From Brassica napus (Eukaryota > Streptophyta > Magnoliopsida > Brassicales > Brassicaceae): a DNA stretch of 64,000 bases. Location: the NCBI RefSeq assembly GCF_020379485.1, contig NC_063436.1, forward strand, positions 27,278,423 through 27,342,422, written 5' to 3'. How positions within the stretch are numbered: the first letter of the stretch is position 1; every line of letters starts with the position of its first letter. Shown one piece after another: positions 45,420 through 57,670 of this stretch. The notes under the pieces were generated by a model. That model did not search any database, was not told where the DNA came from, and was given only the letters and a program-made list of their open reading frames with translations. A program made the position numbers and the translations under genes.

Positions 45420-47097
45420 ATGGAGATCTCAAGAACCTCATTGGTAGTAATAATTATATCGGTAGTTTCTTGTTTATTACAGGTCAAGGCTTGGCATGGT
45501 CAGACTTACTGTGGTGGCAACGCACATCCTCGATGCCAGCTCCAGTACATCGACTGTCCTGATGAGTGCCCGACCGACTTTGATTCTTACTCTCAGAAGA
45601 AACTTTGTTGGGTTGACTGTTTTAATCCTCTTTGCATGGCCGTGTGTCGCGGTAATTAATCACCACATTAATATTTTATGAGTTGTAGACAATTTAGTAA
45701 GAGTATTCATAATATTAAAAAAAAGTGACTCGGGGTCTATGTTTATATATTAACTTAGAGTATCTCCAACCCGGTTGCAAAATTTACTGCAAAATAGAAA
45801 TTATGCAGTTGTGAACAAAACAAAAAAAATGCTTTTAAAATTTGAAAGTTCAAAACAAACTTTTTATTTTGCTATGTCCAAAATCAGCTATGTTGTTACT
45901 TAACTAAATATTTATGTAGATCAATATACTTTAAATGTGCAACTACTAGAATTTCATCTGTTTGATTTTAAAGATGTTTTTTGCAATTTAAATATGATAT
46001 TTGTAGGGGTAAAGCCCAACTGTGAATCCTATGGAGCGGTTTGTCTAGACCCGAGGTTTATAGGTGGTGATGGTATTGTGTTCTACTTCCATGGAAAGAG
46101 CAATGAACACTTTAGCCTCGTATCTGACCATGATGTTCAGATCAATGCTAGGTTCACTGGACATAGACCCGTTGGTCGCAGCAGAGATTTCACATGGATC
46201 CAAGCTCTCGGCTTCCTCTTCAACACCCACAAGTTCTCACTTGAGAGAACCAAAGTCGCCACTTGGGACAGCGAAGTCGACCATCTCAGGTTCACTATTG
46301 ATGGACAAGATTTGGTTATCCCTGAAAAAGCTTTATTCACTTGGTAATTATAAAACTCAAATTTCACCTTCTATATCATCTTTTTGTTTTTTGTCTTTCA
46401 GCCTTTCGGTTAAGATGCTTTTAAAATGACAGTTTCTCTTAATGATGCTTCTTAATTATATTTTCATAAATTAAAACGTGTAAACCCAAGTTTTTTCATA
46501 ATCGACAAAATAATTATGTTTTTAAATATTGTATTATGTATACATTTGTCATAACTTTACCATGTAAACAAACGCAAAAGCACTTACAAACAATTAATCT
46601 TTAGTCTTTTATAACTCTTGAACAACATGCACGTTCTCAGGTACTCATCCGACAAAGAGATCAAGATTGAGAGACTTACACAAAAGAACAGTGTGATCGT
46701 GACGATCAAAGACAAAGCTGAGATCATGGTCAACGTGGTTCCGGTGACCAAAGAAGACGATAGAATCCACAACTACAGATTACCTGAAGATGACTGTTTC
46801 GCCCATTTGGAAGTCCAGTTCAAGTTCATAAATCTGTCCTCGAAAGTTGATGGAATCTTGGGACGCACTTACAGACCGGATTTCAAGAACCCGGCTAAGC
46901 CCGGAGTCGCAATGCCAGTGGTGGGAGGTGAGGATAGCTTCAGGACATCTTCTCTGCTCTCTCATGATTGCAAGACTTGTTTATTTTCTGGAGAACTGGC
47001 CATTGATAGTGGCTCTGTCAAGGTGAAAAACGAATACACATTGTTAGATTGCACCCGTGTGGCGTCTTCAGGTTATGGAATCGTCTGCCGGAAGTAG
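45420..47097 (+). CDS. Secreted root-cap/LEA-related protein (At4g27400-like)
   Basis: Three exons in frame: 45420-45651, 46007-46343 and 46641-47097, about 341 residues. A clear signal peptide (RTSLVVIIISVVSCLLQVKA) is followed by a Cys-rich N-terminal segment (QLQYIDCPDECPTDF, KKLCWVDCFNPLC). Then comes the root-cap/LEA-like domain with GGDGIVFYFHGKSNEHFSLV, DFTWIQALGFLF, and a C-terminal part with HLEVQFKFINLS, GILGRTY and CKTCLFSG. Family members are extracellular, first described from root cap. The molecular function is not known. All splice sites are canonical and the protein looks complete. Confidence 0.88.
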
Positions 47098-48062
47098 TTA
47101 ATGTCCAAACTTAATTTGCAAAGACAATGAAAAAGATCATAGTAAAAAAAGAAGTACTACAAGTTGTTTTATTTTGTGTAATACGTATGTGATTATTTTG
47201 TTCCTTTGTCAAAATAAGAAGAGTACTAAGCTAATTGAGAACCAAATAATGAAAAAGTAGTTGTAACTCTGTTGTTATTTACGTCGATCAAATAATTATT
47301 GATGAAATTGCGATGAACCAATTATGAAAATTCTAAACATATTGAACTCACAAACTCCCTAGTGTGGAAACATTTTAACCATTTGACCAATTAATAGATA
47401 AAAACGTTTTCTAACATTGAGGTTATGAATGATGACCGCGTACAAAGCAGAATGTAAGATACAGAGCCATCTATCGGTAAGCAAATATGCATTGTAGTTC
47501 TTGGTATGCTACATCCGTTTTGTTCAGCATGCTGTAATAATTTAGAGCCATCTATCGCTTATCTTTTATTTGAACACTAACTTCAAAAACAAACTTAATT
47601 TAGGATATAAAAAGAGGTTTTCCATACATTTAGATCTGGATACAATGTTATAATTCAGTGCTCCTATGTAGTGACCGAGAAGTGTGGATCATGCTCGTGT
47701 TAACCAGTGAATGTTACTTCTAAAGATGTTTTTCATTCTTTTTTGGAAGTCTCAAGTTTGCTATTCAATATTCACATACATTTTAATTTAAAAATGAGAA
47801 AATTATTAACTCATTAATATATACAACTTGAGAATGTTGAATGCATATGGTAACAAACAATCTCAAACAACCATTTTTTATTTAAGAATTCAAATAATCC
47901 ATCAAGGTATTGTGATTCCATTTTTATTACATTTCCCTCCCATCAAAACTAATCAAGCCCTTTGCCTTTCTGGAATCCCAAGCCTAACCGAATCGGTAAA
48001 AGGCCCATATAAATCCCTATTTTATTTACATTAATTACCCACTCTACCCTCCCAAATTACAC
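47098..48062. other. Convergent intergenic region
   Basis: 3' flanks of the root-cap-like gene and RD26. The phrase gagccatctatcg occurs twice (47465 and 47547), a minor short duplication. No other feature. Confidence 0.55.
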
Positions 48063-49187
48063 TTATTGCCTAAACTCGAATGTTTGACCCGAAAGCCCGA
48101 ACCCACCATTACTCAACCCGCTCGACCTGTACCCGAAACTCTGAGTCAACTCGCTCGAGTTCATCTGCAAATTCCTCAACCCGCTCTCCGCCTCTCCCTC
48201 CGCCGCTCTAAACGCGTCGTAACCTCCGTAACCGTTACTCGCCGGAGCTAGCTCCGGGATGGGGTTAAGACCCGCTAAGCTCGCCCAGTCGAAATTCCCG
48301 TTGAGAAGCGTCCTCAGAGAATTCACCCGAGGAAGATTGAAAGACCGATCATTCATCTCCGGGAACGAGTCAAGAACGTCGTCGTGATGCGACGAAGAAG
48401 AAGACGACGACCCGTTCGTGCTGTGTTCTTCACGGCAAGGTTGAACCGGAGGAACAGCTTGTCTCTGCGTCTTCTTGTAGATTCGGCATAGTACCCAATC
48501 ATCCAACTGAAAGAAAGAAAAAAAAACGAACTTTAGCGATTCTGAGTTTGATCGTGAAGAAAGTTTCAAGCTTTCGATCATGTTTTGTGTTACCTTGGAG
48601 CTTCCGTGGCTACGAGAATGCTCGACGAGGCGATACTCGTGCATGATCCAGTTCGTTTTGGTGCCTTTTGGAGCTTTTCCGGCGTAAAAAACCAGAGCTT
48701 TTTTAATCCCGACACGGTGGCCATCCGACGTGATGATTTTGTCGGTACCGGTCGCCTTCCAGTAACCCGACTCGGCTACTCTATTGGGTCTTGACCCGTT
48801 TGGATATTTCCGGTCTCTTGGACTAAAGAAGTACCATTCCTTCTCCCCAAACAAGGCCTTACCTGTACACACATACACAACAAACACCAAGAAGATGAGA
48901 AACTTTACAATAATAGCTCCTCAGGTTTAATATTTTCTCAAATAAAACCCCGAAAATTATGATTCGTAACAAATAGCACCTTAAAATAGAAAGAGTGTTT
49001 GCTTACTTGGCAAATCCCAAGGATCGAACTTGTAGAGATCGATGTCTCCGATGACTTGGAGAGAGAAATGATAGCCTGCAACTTTCCGACAGAGATACTG
49101 AACAAGAAGCTCTTCATCTGTCGGGTAAAATCTGAAACCCGGTGGTAAGCTCAACTGGGCTAACGGATCCATTTCTCTAACACCCAT
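48063..49187 (-). CDS. RD26: NAC transcription factor RD26/ANAC072
   Basis: A nuclear NAC factor; in Arabidopsis RD26 (At4g27410) is induced by drought, salt and ABA and promotes stress response and leaf senescence. Three exons: 49187-49007, 48862-48594 and 48506-48063, giving 297 residues, the length I recall for Arabidopsis. NAC subdomains appear in order: [82 protein letters not shown] and [11 protein letters not shown]. The C-terminal activation region has a Ser run, [18 protein letters not shown] and the terminal SGQTFEFRQ. Exon positions match the standard NAC gene layout. Upstream (right side) there is a TATA box and several ACGT-core elements (next entry). Confidence 0.96.
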
Positions 49188-49309
49188 TTCCCCCTAACTT
49201 CGATTCTTCAGCAGACAAAACAATCTAAAAGTCTTTCGAACTCTTAAAAACCAAGAAAGTTATATGTTTATGTTTGTCGATCTTTTTTGACAAGCTGGTG
49301 ATTAGCTGC

Positions 49310-50012
49310 TTTATATAGGCTGTGGAAAAGGTTAGGTTCTTCGAGGATAAGTACGGTCGTCCTTGTCTTACTGTTCAAAAATCTTAATACGATTTTCTTT
49401 GTGGGACCCTTTTAAACCATTGACATACTGCCACGTATATGAATCAGCCGACCTTATCAGTGAGTTGTACATTATTTCTTGGAGCCATATAAATGTGCGT
49501 AAACACATAAACGAAGATTTTCTCATGCGTAATTTATTTTACCACGAGTATGAGAACAAAAGTCCCAAGTCACTGCGGTAACTTGAGAAAACATGAACGC
49601 AGTAAATTTTCTTTTCCCCTTATTTCCTTCGTGACATTTCAACTTTCTAACCAATTCCTGAAATTCTATAGTAACTATAATTTCACCGAAGTTTTTTCAA
49701 TTATTCGACAATTTGATGTCGTTCTGGTTCATGAACCGTCAGGAAAAGTCGACACGTGTTGAGACATATGTCCTTTCTTCTAGAATTCTGAAAAGCCTAA
49801 CAACGATGTGTATCTATCAGAGTTCTCCATATATAATTGAGCCCGGTACGATTTAGCTTTTCATGAAGCACTAACGTTGGAGTCAGAAAAGAAAAGGAAG
49901 AAGCACTAGCTAACGCTTCGGTAGATAAATCTATTGAGCAAAAAGCCTTAATAATCAGGCTCAGACACGCGTGGAAGGGAATGTCCCACTCGTGTGAAAT
50001 GTATACGTGTTA
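49310..50012 (-). promoter_or_regulatory. RD26 promoter: TATA box and ABRE/G-box motifs
   Basis: On the minus strand TATATAAA lies at 49317-49310, about 120 bp before the start codon. ACGT-core motifs occur at 49429-49438 (GCCACGTAT), 49752-49759 (ACACGTGT, palindromic) and 50004-50010 (ACGTGT), with an acacgcgtgg coupling-like element near 49965. This array fits the ABA and drought induction known for RD26. The motifs are seen directly; their use is inferred. Confidence 0.6.
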
Positions 50013-51207
50013 GGAGAGTTAGGCAAGGCTTGAATGAAAGAGTCAAAAGAGACGAAAAATAAGAAAAAAAAAACTTCATAAAAGATAGAAAATATTGAAC
50101 AAGTGTACATACTACAAAGTTCTAACTAATAAAAATGGAATGGATACGTTAACTCGAGACACGTATTGGAGAATTATAAAATATCCGGTTTATAATTATA
50201 CTGCTGAGCTTACACATGTAGACGACACAAATTAATTATCAAAAAAATGCATTTTCTAATAATTTTTTATTAATGATGCTTTTTTCCTACTTTTGATTCT
50301 TATATATTGTAAGAAGAATATTGTTTATCATTTTTTTAATTTGTATTAAATTATATTTCAATCTTCAAAGAAAATTATGTTACTATTTTGATAATGTTTT
50401 CGAAGTTTTATTTCAATAATTGTCTCATTTATTTATTTTATTATAGTTATAATTAGTTAAAAAGAGTGATTAGGGTTTCGTTCACTCAAGAAATACTATA
50501 AATGGCCTAAGAAGTTGACAAGTGAAAACAATGGACCATGCTGGACAGGTCACAACTCACAAGCCTTTATATAAATACTACATGTGACGCGCGATTCAAA
50601 GAACTCGATTCTTCTTCTTCTTGATAATTCTTTTCTCTTTTTAAAATTATTATTCAATCATTTCGTTTTCGACTGCTTTTGGATTTTAGATTTTAGTGAA
50701 CGTGGAGAATTCTTGTTCACAGAGAGAGGGACATGCTCACCCATTTCTTTGTTAAGAAAATCATTTTAAATATTATCAAAGATACGACAAGTTTGGTTAA
50801 ACGATTTGCATAACTGCGAAATGTCTTGATAAGAAACTCCGCAATCGCTATTCAGTAAGCGCATATTAATTATTCTTATGAACTTGACAAAAAAGTAAAA
50901 AAAAAAACATATTATATATAACGATATGGCTTTGGAGACAATGAGGTAAATTAGTCAAACCGTAACTTAATTTGTGATGATCATGAACTAATTTATTAGA
51001 TTATCCCCAAATAAACACCAAACGTATAATACATTTTTTTTATAAAAGTGAAGATAAACATCATTTATGTATTTATTTTAAAATAAATAAATTCAATTAT
51101 TAAAAGTTAAAATATATGGACGCGTCTAATAAGTAATTAGTGAGTTCACTGAGTTGTACACACAGTATCGCATGTCGCTAAAGTATGCTTTTTCTTTGTG
51201 AAGTTGC

Positions 51208-51380
51208 ATGTTTATTAAAGCTTTTTTTTTTTTTTGCTAAGGATGTTAATATTATTAACTAGTAACGAAAGTGATTACAAGTGGTGAGACTTGCAATACA
51301 AAGAGCTTCAAGAAGCTAATTTGGTTGTACAAGCTGCAAAAAAAAGCTAATTTGATTACAAGAATGTTTATTAAAGCTTT
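51208..51380 (-). mobile_element. 5'-truncated retroposon with perfect 17-bp duplication
   Basis: ATGTTTATTAAAGCTTT (51208-51224) is repeated exactly at 51364-51380. The 139-bp insert starts with poly-T (tail, so minus orientation), then gctaaggatgttaatattat and gtgattacaagtggtgagac. The perfect duplication indicates a recent event. The body resembles the 94-bp stub at 11655-11748. Confidence 0.8.
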
Positions 51381-52376
51381 AAAGGAGAAAAGGTGAGGTG
51401 ATCACGAAGGTTTTATCAAAAGAAAAAGAGAAAAAGGCATGATGCTTTATAAATGCATCGCGTATGACATATGTGTACATGCATAATAATTAGACATCAC
51501 TTATAACTGATTCAGAATCTGGTTTGTATATAATCCATGGGTGACTAATTGACTATTCCGTTCTGAATTTTAGGCTATTCACAAAAACTGTAAAGTGGTC
51601 GAGAGATCGATGATTTTAGACCGATCTTTTTTTCGACTAAATGACGGTATATTTAGATAGTTGTAACTTCAGCACAAGCTTTCCAACAATAAATCCATTA
51701 CCTTTAGATGCTAAATAAACTTAAAACCTAAACTAAAATTTCATTAATAGACTATTATTTTATAACACAACGCTACTATGCTAGAGACTACAGAAAGCTG
51801 GCTTAATTTTTAGGTTATTTTCTTATTTGTATGGCATCTAATTTATATTAAAGATTATTCGGCTAGACCACTTGCTGATTGAAGTATCTAAAATAATGCG
51901 TTAATGATACTATATGAAGTCGATAGTATGCTTACTATGCACCACAAATTCATCAGCTAGCTGTTCGAATTTTAAAACCGCGTGAGGTCAAATATCTTTC
52001 ATGTACGAATAATTTCAACGTGTTACATGTGTTGAACTTGGAACACAACCAATAAGCAAACATTGAATTGGCTTTGAACTTTTCCTTTGAACACACACAG
52101 AACATGCTCTTTACATTACTACCTAGATTCTTATATCCCTTTATTGAGATATGACTTATCATAGGACCACTTGAACCGGTCCATGTTAATCAGTACATCA
52201 TAAACAAAACATAACATTAAAATATGCTAAATTATTTCAAAACATAATTCATCATATATCATTACAAATGACTCAACGAAAAAACAACATTGCAATAAGA
52301 ACATATTGGTGTTATACATTCGTTCTTACTCAAAAAGTACTAAAACCCAATACAAAAAATGGAGATAGCTACATTA

Positions 52377-54963
52377 TTAGCCAGACTTGGTTTTTCCAAT
52401 CCTCATCAAAGCAATGTAAGCAACTACTCTATAACCAACAAGCATCAAAGCCAAGGCAAACGCAGAGACTAATCCACCATGAAACCCTATGTGCTTAATA
52501 CCTTCAAAGTCGCCAACATAACACTTCAATTTCCCATTTTCACCACAAGGATACCACTCACTCTCCGTGTACTGACCCAATATCACCAGTTTATAGGTAT
52601 AGTAACCTATTGATACGTATTTAATCCAAGAGATGAACACTGGGACATTTCGAACGTAGAATCCTCCAGCTAACAAAAACGTCAGCATTATAACTGACCC
52701 GAGTGTCGTGGCTGTCTTCTGGTCCATCACTAGGGCACCTAGGGCTAGTCCTAGCCCACCAGAGACAAGGACGTGGAGAAGAAGGATCAGAAGGGTCAGA
52801 AAGAAGTTTACAGGTTTTGGGTTTAAACCAGCCATCCAATATGTGATGATGAGAAAAATGGTTGGTAGAATAAGCTCCATTGGGAGATCCCCGACAACAC
52901 GGGACATGAAGTAAGACGAGAGCCTGTACATTCCCGAGGATCGTTCTTTCTCAAGCATTTTTCTCTCTTGGGGAAACGTGAAGATTTGTTGGAAAAGTGG
53001 GAAGAACGCCCAGAAAGATGACATAAAGAACAATAGCCCTAGCTGCAACAATAACACAAGTACACATCACCTATATTTTATTTTGATAAAATGTAAATAA
53101 ATTATATTACCAAAATAAAATGGTTACATATGCTAAGTTGGCCGAGTACTTCTATGGCCAAAAAAATAAACAACAGAGAAGCTAATGTTTGTTACAGTCA
53201 AGAGATGCTAACAATTAGAACCTATTAGCCATGTGAAAACCAAAGAGACAAAAGATTGATGCATCCTTTGTCATATCTACACAAAGTGTTCACATCACCT
53301 ATATGTATCTACACAATGAAAATAGACCCACAAAAAGTGTATCGAGTTAAAGCTTAATACCTGATCTTGTAAGTGAGCAAGGTCCGTTTTCCACCAAAGG
53401 AGACCACATAGGAAAGACACGAACAAAACCTGACCAATCTTTAGGCCAGAGAAAGAATCATGTCGCCTTTGCTTAAGGCCTCTCTTCGAAAGAACGCAGA
53501 ACTGCTGCCACCACGTTGTTGGCCAGTCTCCAAAACGTTTGGAATCTCCAAGACTCTCTACTGATTGGTTATATTGATCGTCTTGCCCTTTCAGATCATT
53601 GATAACATTGCCCAACAGATTTGTCTTGTAAACCGCAACTAGAGCTGTCTTCAAAGCCTCTGGTCTTTGAGATTCATCTGATCCAATACCTATAGATATA
53701 ATATATCCATGTTTTAATATGAGACTCAACAAAGAGGAAAAAAGGCTATATATATCGAGGCTAACTTGTTTGACAAGAAACCACAACGAGAGGCTTACCG
53801 TTGGCTATATCCAAGAGAAAATCTGACGGATTAACCCTTTCAACAGATGGAGAGTACCCAACGCTAGCAAAATAATCCATAGCGTTGGATCCAAGCCCAA
53901 AGTATATCGGATTACCTTCTGATAAGAGAAGAATCTTATCAAACATATAGAACAACCTACTAGAAGGTTGATGAATTGTTGTCACGACCGTTCTTCCACC
54001 GCGAGCCAGTTCCCACAAAACGGACACAATCCTCTGAGCGGTGGTGGAATCAAGACCAGAAGTAGGCTCATCAAGAAACAACAAACTAGGGTTTATAAGA
54101 ATCTCTTGCCCTATGCTAACCCTTTTCCTCTCACCACCCGAAACACCTCTCAAGAAAGGTCCTCCTATGATAGTGTTCTTACATCTATCTAGACCCAACT
54201 CAGTCACGACCGCATCAGCTTGTTTGATCTTATCTTGTTTTTTGAAAGAGTTCGGAAGCCGGAGAAGCGCAGTGAAGACTAGAGTTTCGGTAACAGTTAA
54301 GTGAGGGTAAAGAGCATCGTCTTGAGTCACGAAACCGGTGGCTCGCTTCACACCTTTGGAGAATGGCTTGTTGTTGTATGTTATGTTCCCTGTGAGCTTC
54401 CCTTTCCCTTCGCTAACCCGCCCTCCTAGAGCGGTCAATAAGCTGGTCTTGCCACTTCCTGAGGGACCGAGCATAGCCAGGATCTCTCTCGGTTTAACGA
54501 TCCCATTTACACCCTTCAAGATGGTCTTATCTTCGGTTTTGCCTTTGGTTTGACCTAGCCAGCTCTTTGGTTCCTTCACCTTCACCGTGTACACAACATT
54601 CTCAAACTGCTCCAAAACAACAAGAACAAAACTGAATCAGCAGATCTGTTATATTAACACACATAAAATATTGTTATAATAATTAAATTACAATATTCGT
54701 ATAACGTACATATATCCCTTCTCATACTTGTAGATACACTTACACAAATCAACACTTCTTAACCTAATGAACCACATGTGTGTTTTCCATTTAACATATG
54801 TAAAAAACTGTATATACTCATAGAGTATGTATGAGTAAATAAATTTGTATACCTTTAAAGTAATAGGAAGATTGGCCTTTTTAAAAACTGAAAAAGGAAG
54901 GGTTTGATCATCGTTATTATTCTCGATCTGAGCTTCAATATCAACAACCTCTTGATTATCCAT
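52377..54963 (-). CDS. ABCG9: ABC transporter G family half-transporter ABCG9
   Basis: A plasma-membrane half-size ABCG transporter; Arabidopsis ABCG9 contributes to vascular development and, with ABCG31, to steryl glycoside deposition on pollen. Four exons: 54963-54853, 54606-53799, 53689-53361 and 53042-52377, giving 637 residues against 638 recalled for Arabidopsis. The nucleotide-binding domain comes first: Walker A GPSGSGKT (84-91), signature VSGGERKR, Walker [13 protein letters not shown] and H-loop TTIHQPSS. The C-terminal half has several membrane helices ([61 protein letters not shown]) and ends GKTKSG. The start at MDNQE is chosen by similarity; an in-frame ATG lies seven codons upstream. 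All motifs are intact. Confidence 0.95.
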
Positions 54964-57371
54964 TCCCAATATTGATCGATGCATAAATCCTCAGTCACAG
55001 GTAACTAACCGATCCAAACGAAATAAAATACTCTTCTACTAATTTAAAAACTCTTATTTGATAAACCGAATCGAGAAGGAGAGAAAGTTAAATGAAGTTT
55101 TTGGTTTTGTTGGCTCTTGGAGTTCTAGAGTCAGATCCGACAAAACTAAAACATGCAAGTCTTTTATTCAAATAAAGAGACAAAGGGTTCACGTAAGCAA
55201 AGTGAGAGCGTTTCAAGGATATATATAAGGAAGATACTTAGAAAAATGCTTCTGTTACTAAAGCACGCTTTTAGAGTGGGATGTTTGTTTCGATCCTTTG
55301 AAAAAGGAGGATTTGATTAATAAATAACAAATCAATCAGAGATTTCTACGCTTTTCTTTTGTTTTTCTTTAATAAAAAAAAATTGAAATAACAATGAAAA
55401 TAAGAATCTTAAAAAACATTTTACATTACTTCAATCAACAAAAACTTTATAGTAGAATTTTTACATTACTTTATAGTAAATAAATATTTTCTAAACTAGG
55501 GAAAGAGAGCATGGGAATGGTTTCTTCCAAATCACTAATTGAAATTATTGATTTCTTTAAAATAAAATAACAAGCTTTAATTATGTAATAAATATGGCGA
55601 AGTACAAAGCTATTTTTAATAAAATAATAAGGAATAGACAAAAACAGAAAATTAACACGGAATCTAGTAGTTCATTATTTATTTGTCGTCATTAATATTA
55701 CAGTCCTCAGTAATAAAATCCATACAAATGAACAACAAACTATATAGTGACATTTCACCTAAAAAACTATATAGTGATAATATGAAATTTAAATAACCAT
55801 AAAATCTTTTGAAAAGTATGAAAATATTGATTCTATATTAGTTTTGAATTAATTTTCTCATCATTTTTATCAATGATATTAAAAATATAATTGGAACAAA
55901 TAAAATGTTAATAATCTATAAAAATAAGTTTCTCGAAGTTTATTGATCATTCAATAAAGATTTCTATTCTCTATGATCATCCAACTATTTTATTATTTAC
56001 TAACTGTACTACTAGCTCTTATATATATATTTTTATATAGTTATAATTAAATTTTATTTTTGATTGGTTCTTTTGCAACCGTTATAAACCGTCGAATATC
56101 ACGTCGATATTTTATTTGGTGTAAAATGTTAATATTTGATTAATTATATGGTATCTTAGAGTTTGATTTGTTTTCTCGCAAGTGTGAATAGTACTCTTAG
56201 GGTTGCGTTTGAAATTAATATATATATTATTTCATAAGGTTTTAAGTCGTTCTAATTGGATGGTGGTTAACAAACAAGATATCTATTTCGATATATGCAT
56301 CGAAACAGAACCAATAAACTAACATAAACATAATGGCAATATAAAAGATGACTGAACGTAAGAGATATTTGACCCTCCACTTAAGAAATCAAAGGTGGGA
56401 ATTCGCAAGTGAAAGTAAGAGATGAGCACGCGATCAATTCATCCACTTAAAACAACTTACTGCTGTCGAAATGACATGAGTTTAATTTATTAGTGCTTGG
56501 ACCTTTTTGATTGAATTGGGAGTTCCAAATTAAACCTGCATTTTCGTACTAGAGGATAAAAATTGTTTTCAGTGGAAACTAGGTAATTTAGGTAGTCACT
56601 CTTACAACTATTGAGAACTTTAACTATTGAGTTTTATTTCTATCGCTGGAGCTTGATATATGCTATACACAACACGAGCAGTCGAGTCCCACTTTGACGA
56701 CGTGGCATAATTACTAGAGGCGTGCGTTTACAGTCTATTGAAAAATGCACTCAGGTTTAGACTTATTTAAAAAAAAACATTTCTATAAAAATTGACTAAC
56801 TCACGTTTTAAATTTTTTTTTTCATATATAACATAATATAACATACTTACGAAATAAACTTATTCTTTTACAGTATTAAATTTGTATATTTGATGAAAAT
56901 AATATATCATATTAAAAAAATATTTTTATTACAGTTACAAAAAAAAATTATTTTTTAAACTTGCCTTATGCATGTAAAATTCTCCGCATGTCACTGATAA
57001 TTACATAACACACAACATATTAAATACAATTTTTCTCAAACTCCTAATTAATAGTATCAAGTCTCATCCGATTTGCATATACTCAATAAAAGAAGAAAAA
57101 GAAAATAAAGAAAATAATAGGAACAAGAAACAAGCCACATAAAACTTAGTTAAAACAAGCAAAAACATTAGGGATACTTTGACTTGAAAACTTGCAATTC
57201 AATGAATGTGGTACTCCTTTCATGTCAAAATTGAGTATTCAAAAGCAAAACTCAAGCCTAACTCGCTGCCCCACTTAGAGAGTTTTGAAATTTCTTTATT
57301 GACCGTTAGCTGAGCACGCTTCTGGGGGTTGCAACCCCCACATGAAATCAATAAAATATACCAAACCTTTT
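54964..57371. other. Intergenic region upstream of ABCG9
   Basis: ABCG9 leader and promoter, then A+T-rich sequence without recognisable genes or transposon ends. A perfect 16-bp palindrome (gggggttgcaaccccc) lies at about 57323-57338. Confidence 0.5.
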
Positions 57372-57670
57372 ATGGCCACTCTCTGCTCTACAGTCATCTC
57401 CCTCACAGAAGTCTTTAACCATAAATTTTCTCACATTTCGAGTTTACTACCAAAAACATTAGGGAATCTAAAGAAGAAAAAGTTGAAGAAATGGTTGCAG
57501 AGACGGGGATGGTGATGGTAGGTGTTCTGGGACTATGGGCGCGATTTGTCCGAAAGCCACTGCTTGAGTTCACCGGGGAAATTATAAAAGTCGCCTCTGA
57601 AGTCGTGTCGAGGATGTGTGGACGAGATACAGATACAGCTTCGCCCAACTCATCTCCTCCCATCTCTTGA
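57372..57670 (+). CDS. Two overlapping short open frames, unidentified
   Basis: The first frame (57372-57515, 47 codons) reads MATLCSTVISLTEVF... and ends in a strongly basic NLKKKKLKKWLQRRGW. The second (57491-57670, 59 codons) starts within it in another frame: MVAETGMVMVGVLGLWARFV, then KPLLEFTGEIIKVASEVV, with a Ser/Pro-rich end. The second has a hydrophobic start and amphipathic middle, and base composition here is richer than its surroundings. Neither belongs to a family I recognise. The arrangement could be an upstream frame plus main frame of a small gene, or chance. Confidence 0.3.

Larger units (their letters stand above)
49188..52376. other. Large intergenic region RD26-ABCG9
   Basis: Beyond the RD26 promoter it contains a TATA-like ttatataaata at about 50568 followed by short open frames with no family match, and a 139-bp truncated retroposon (51225-51363). 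No gene is recognised. Confidence 0.5.

Noticed and set aside
45751..45840. MITE start (agagtatctccaaccc) in the first intron of the root-cap-like gene
   Set aside because: It resembles a common crucifer MITE end, but no matching inverted end or target duplication could be found.
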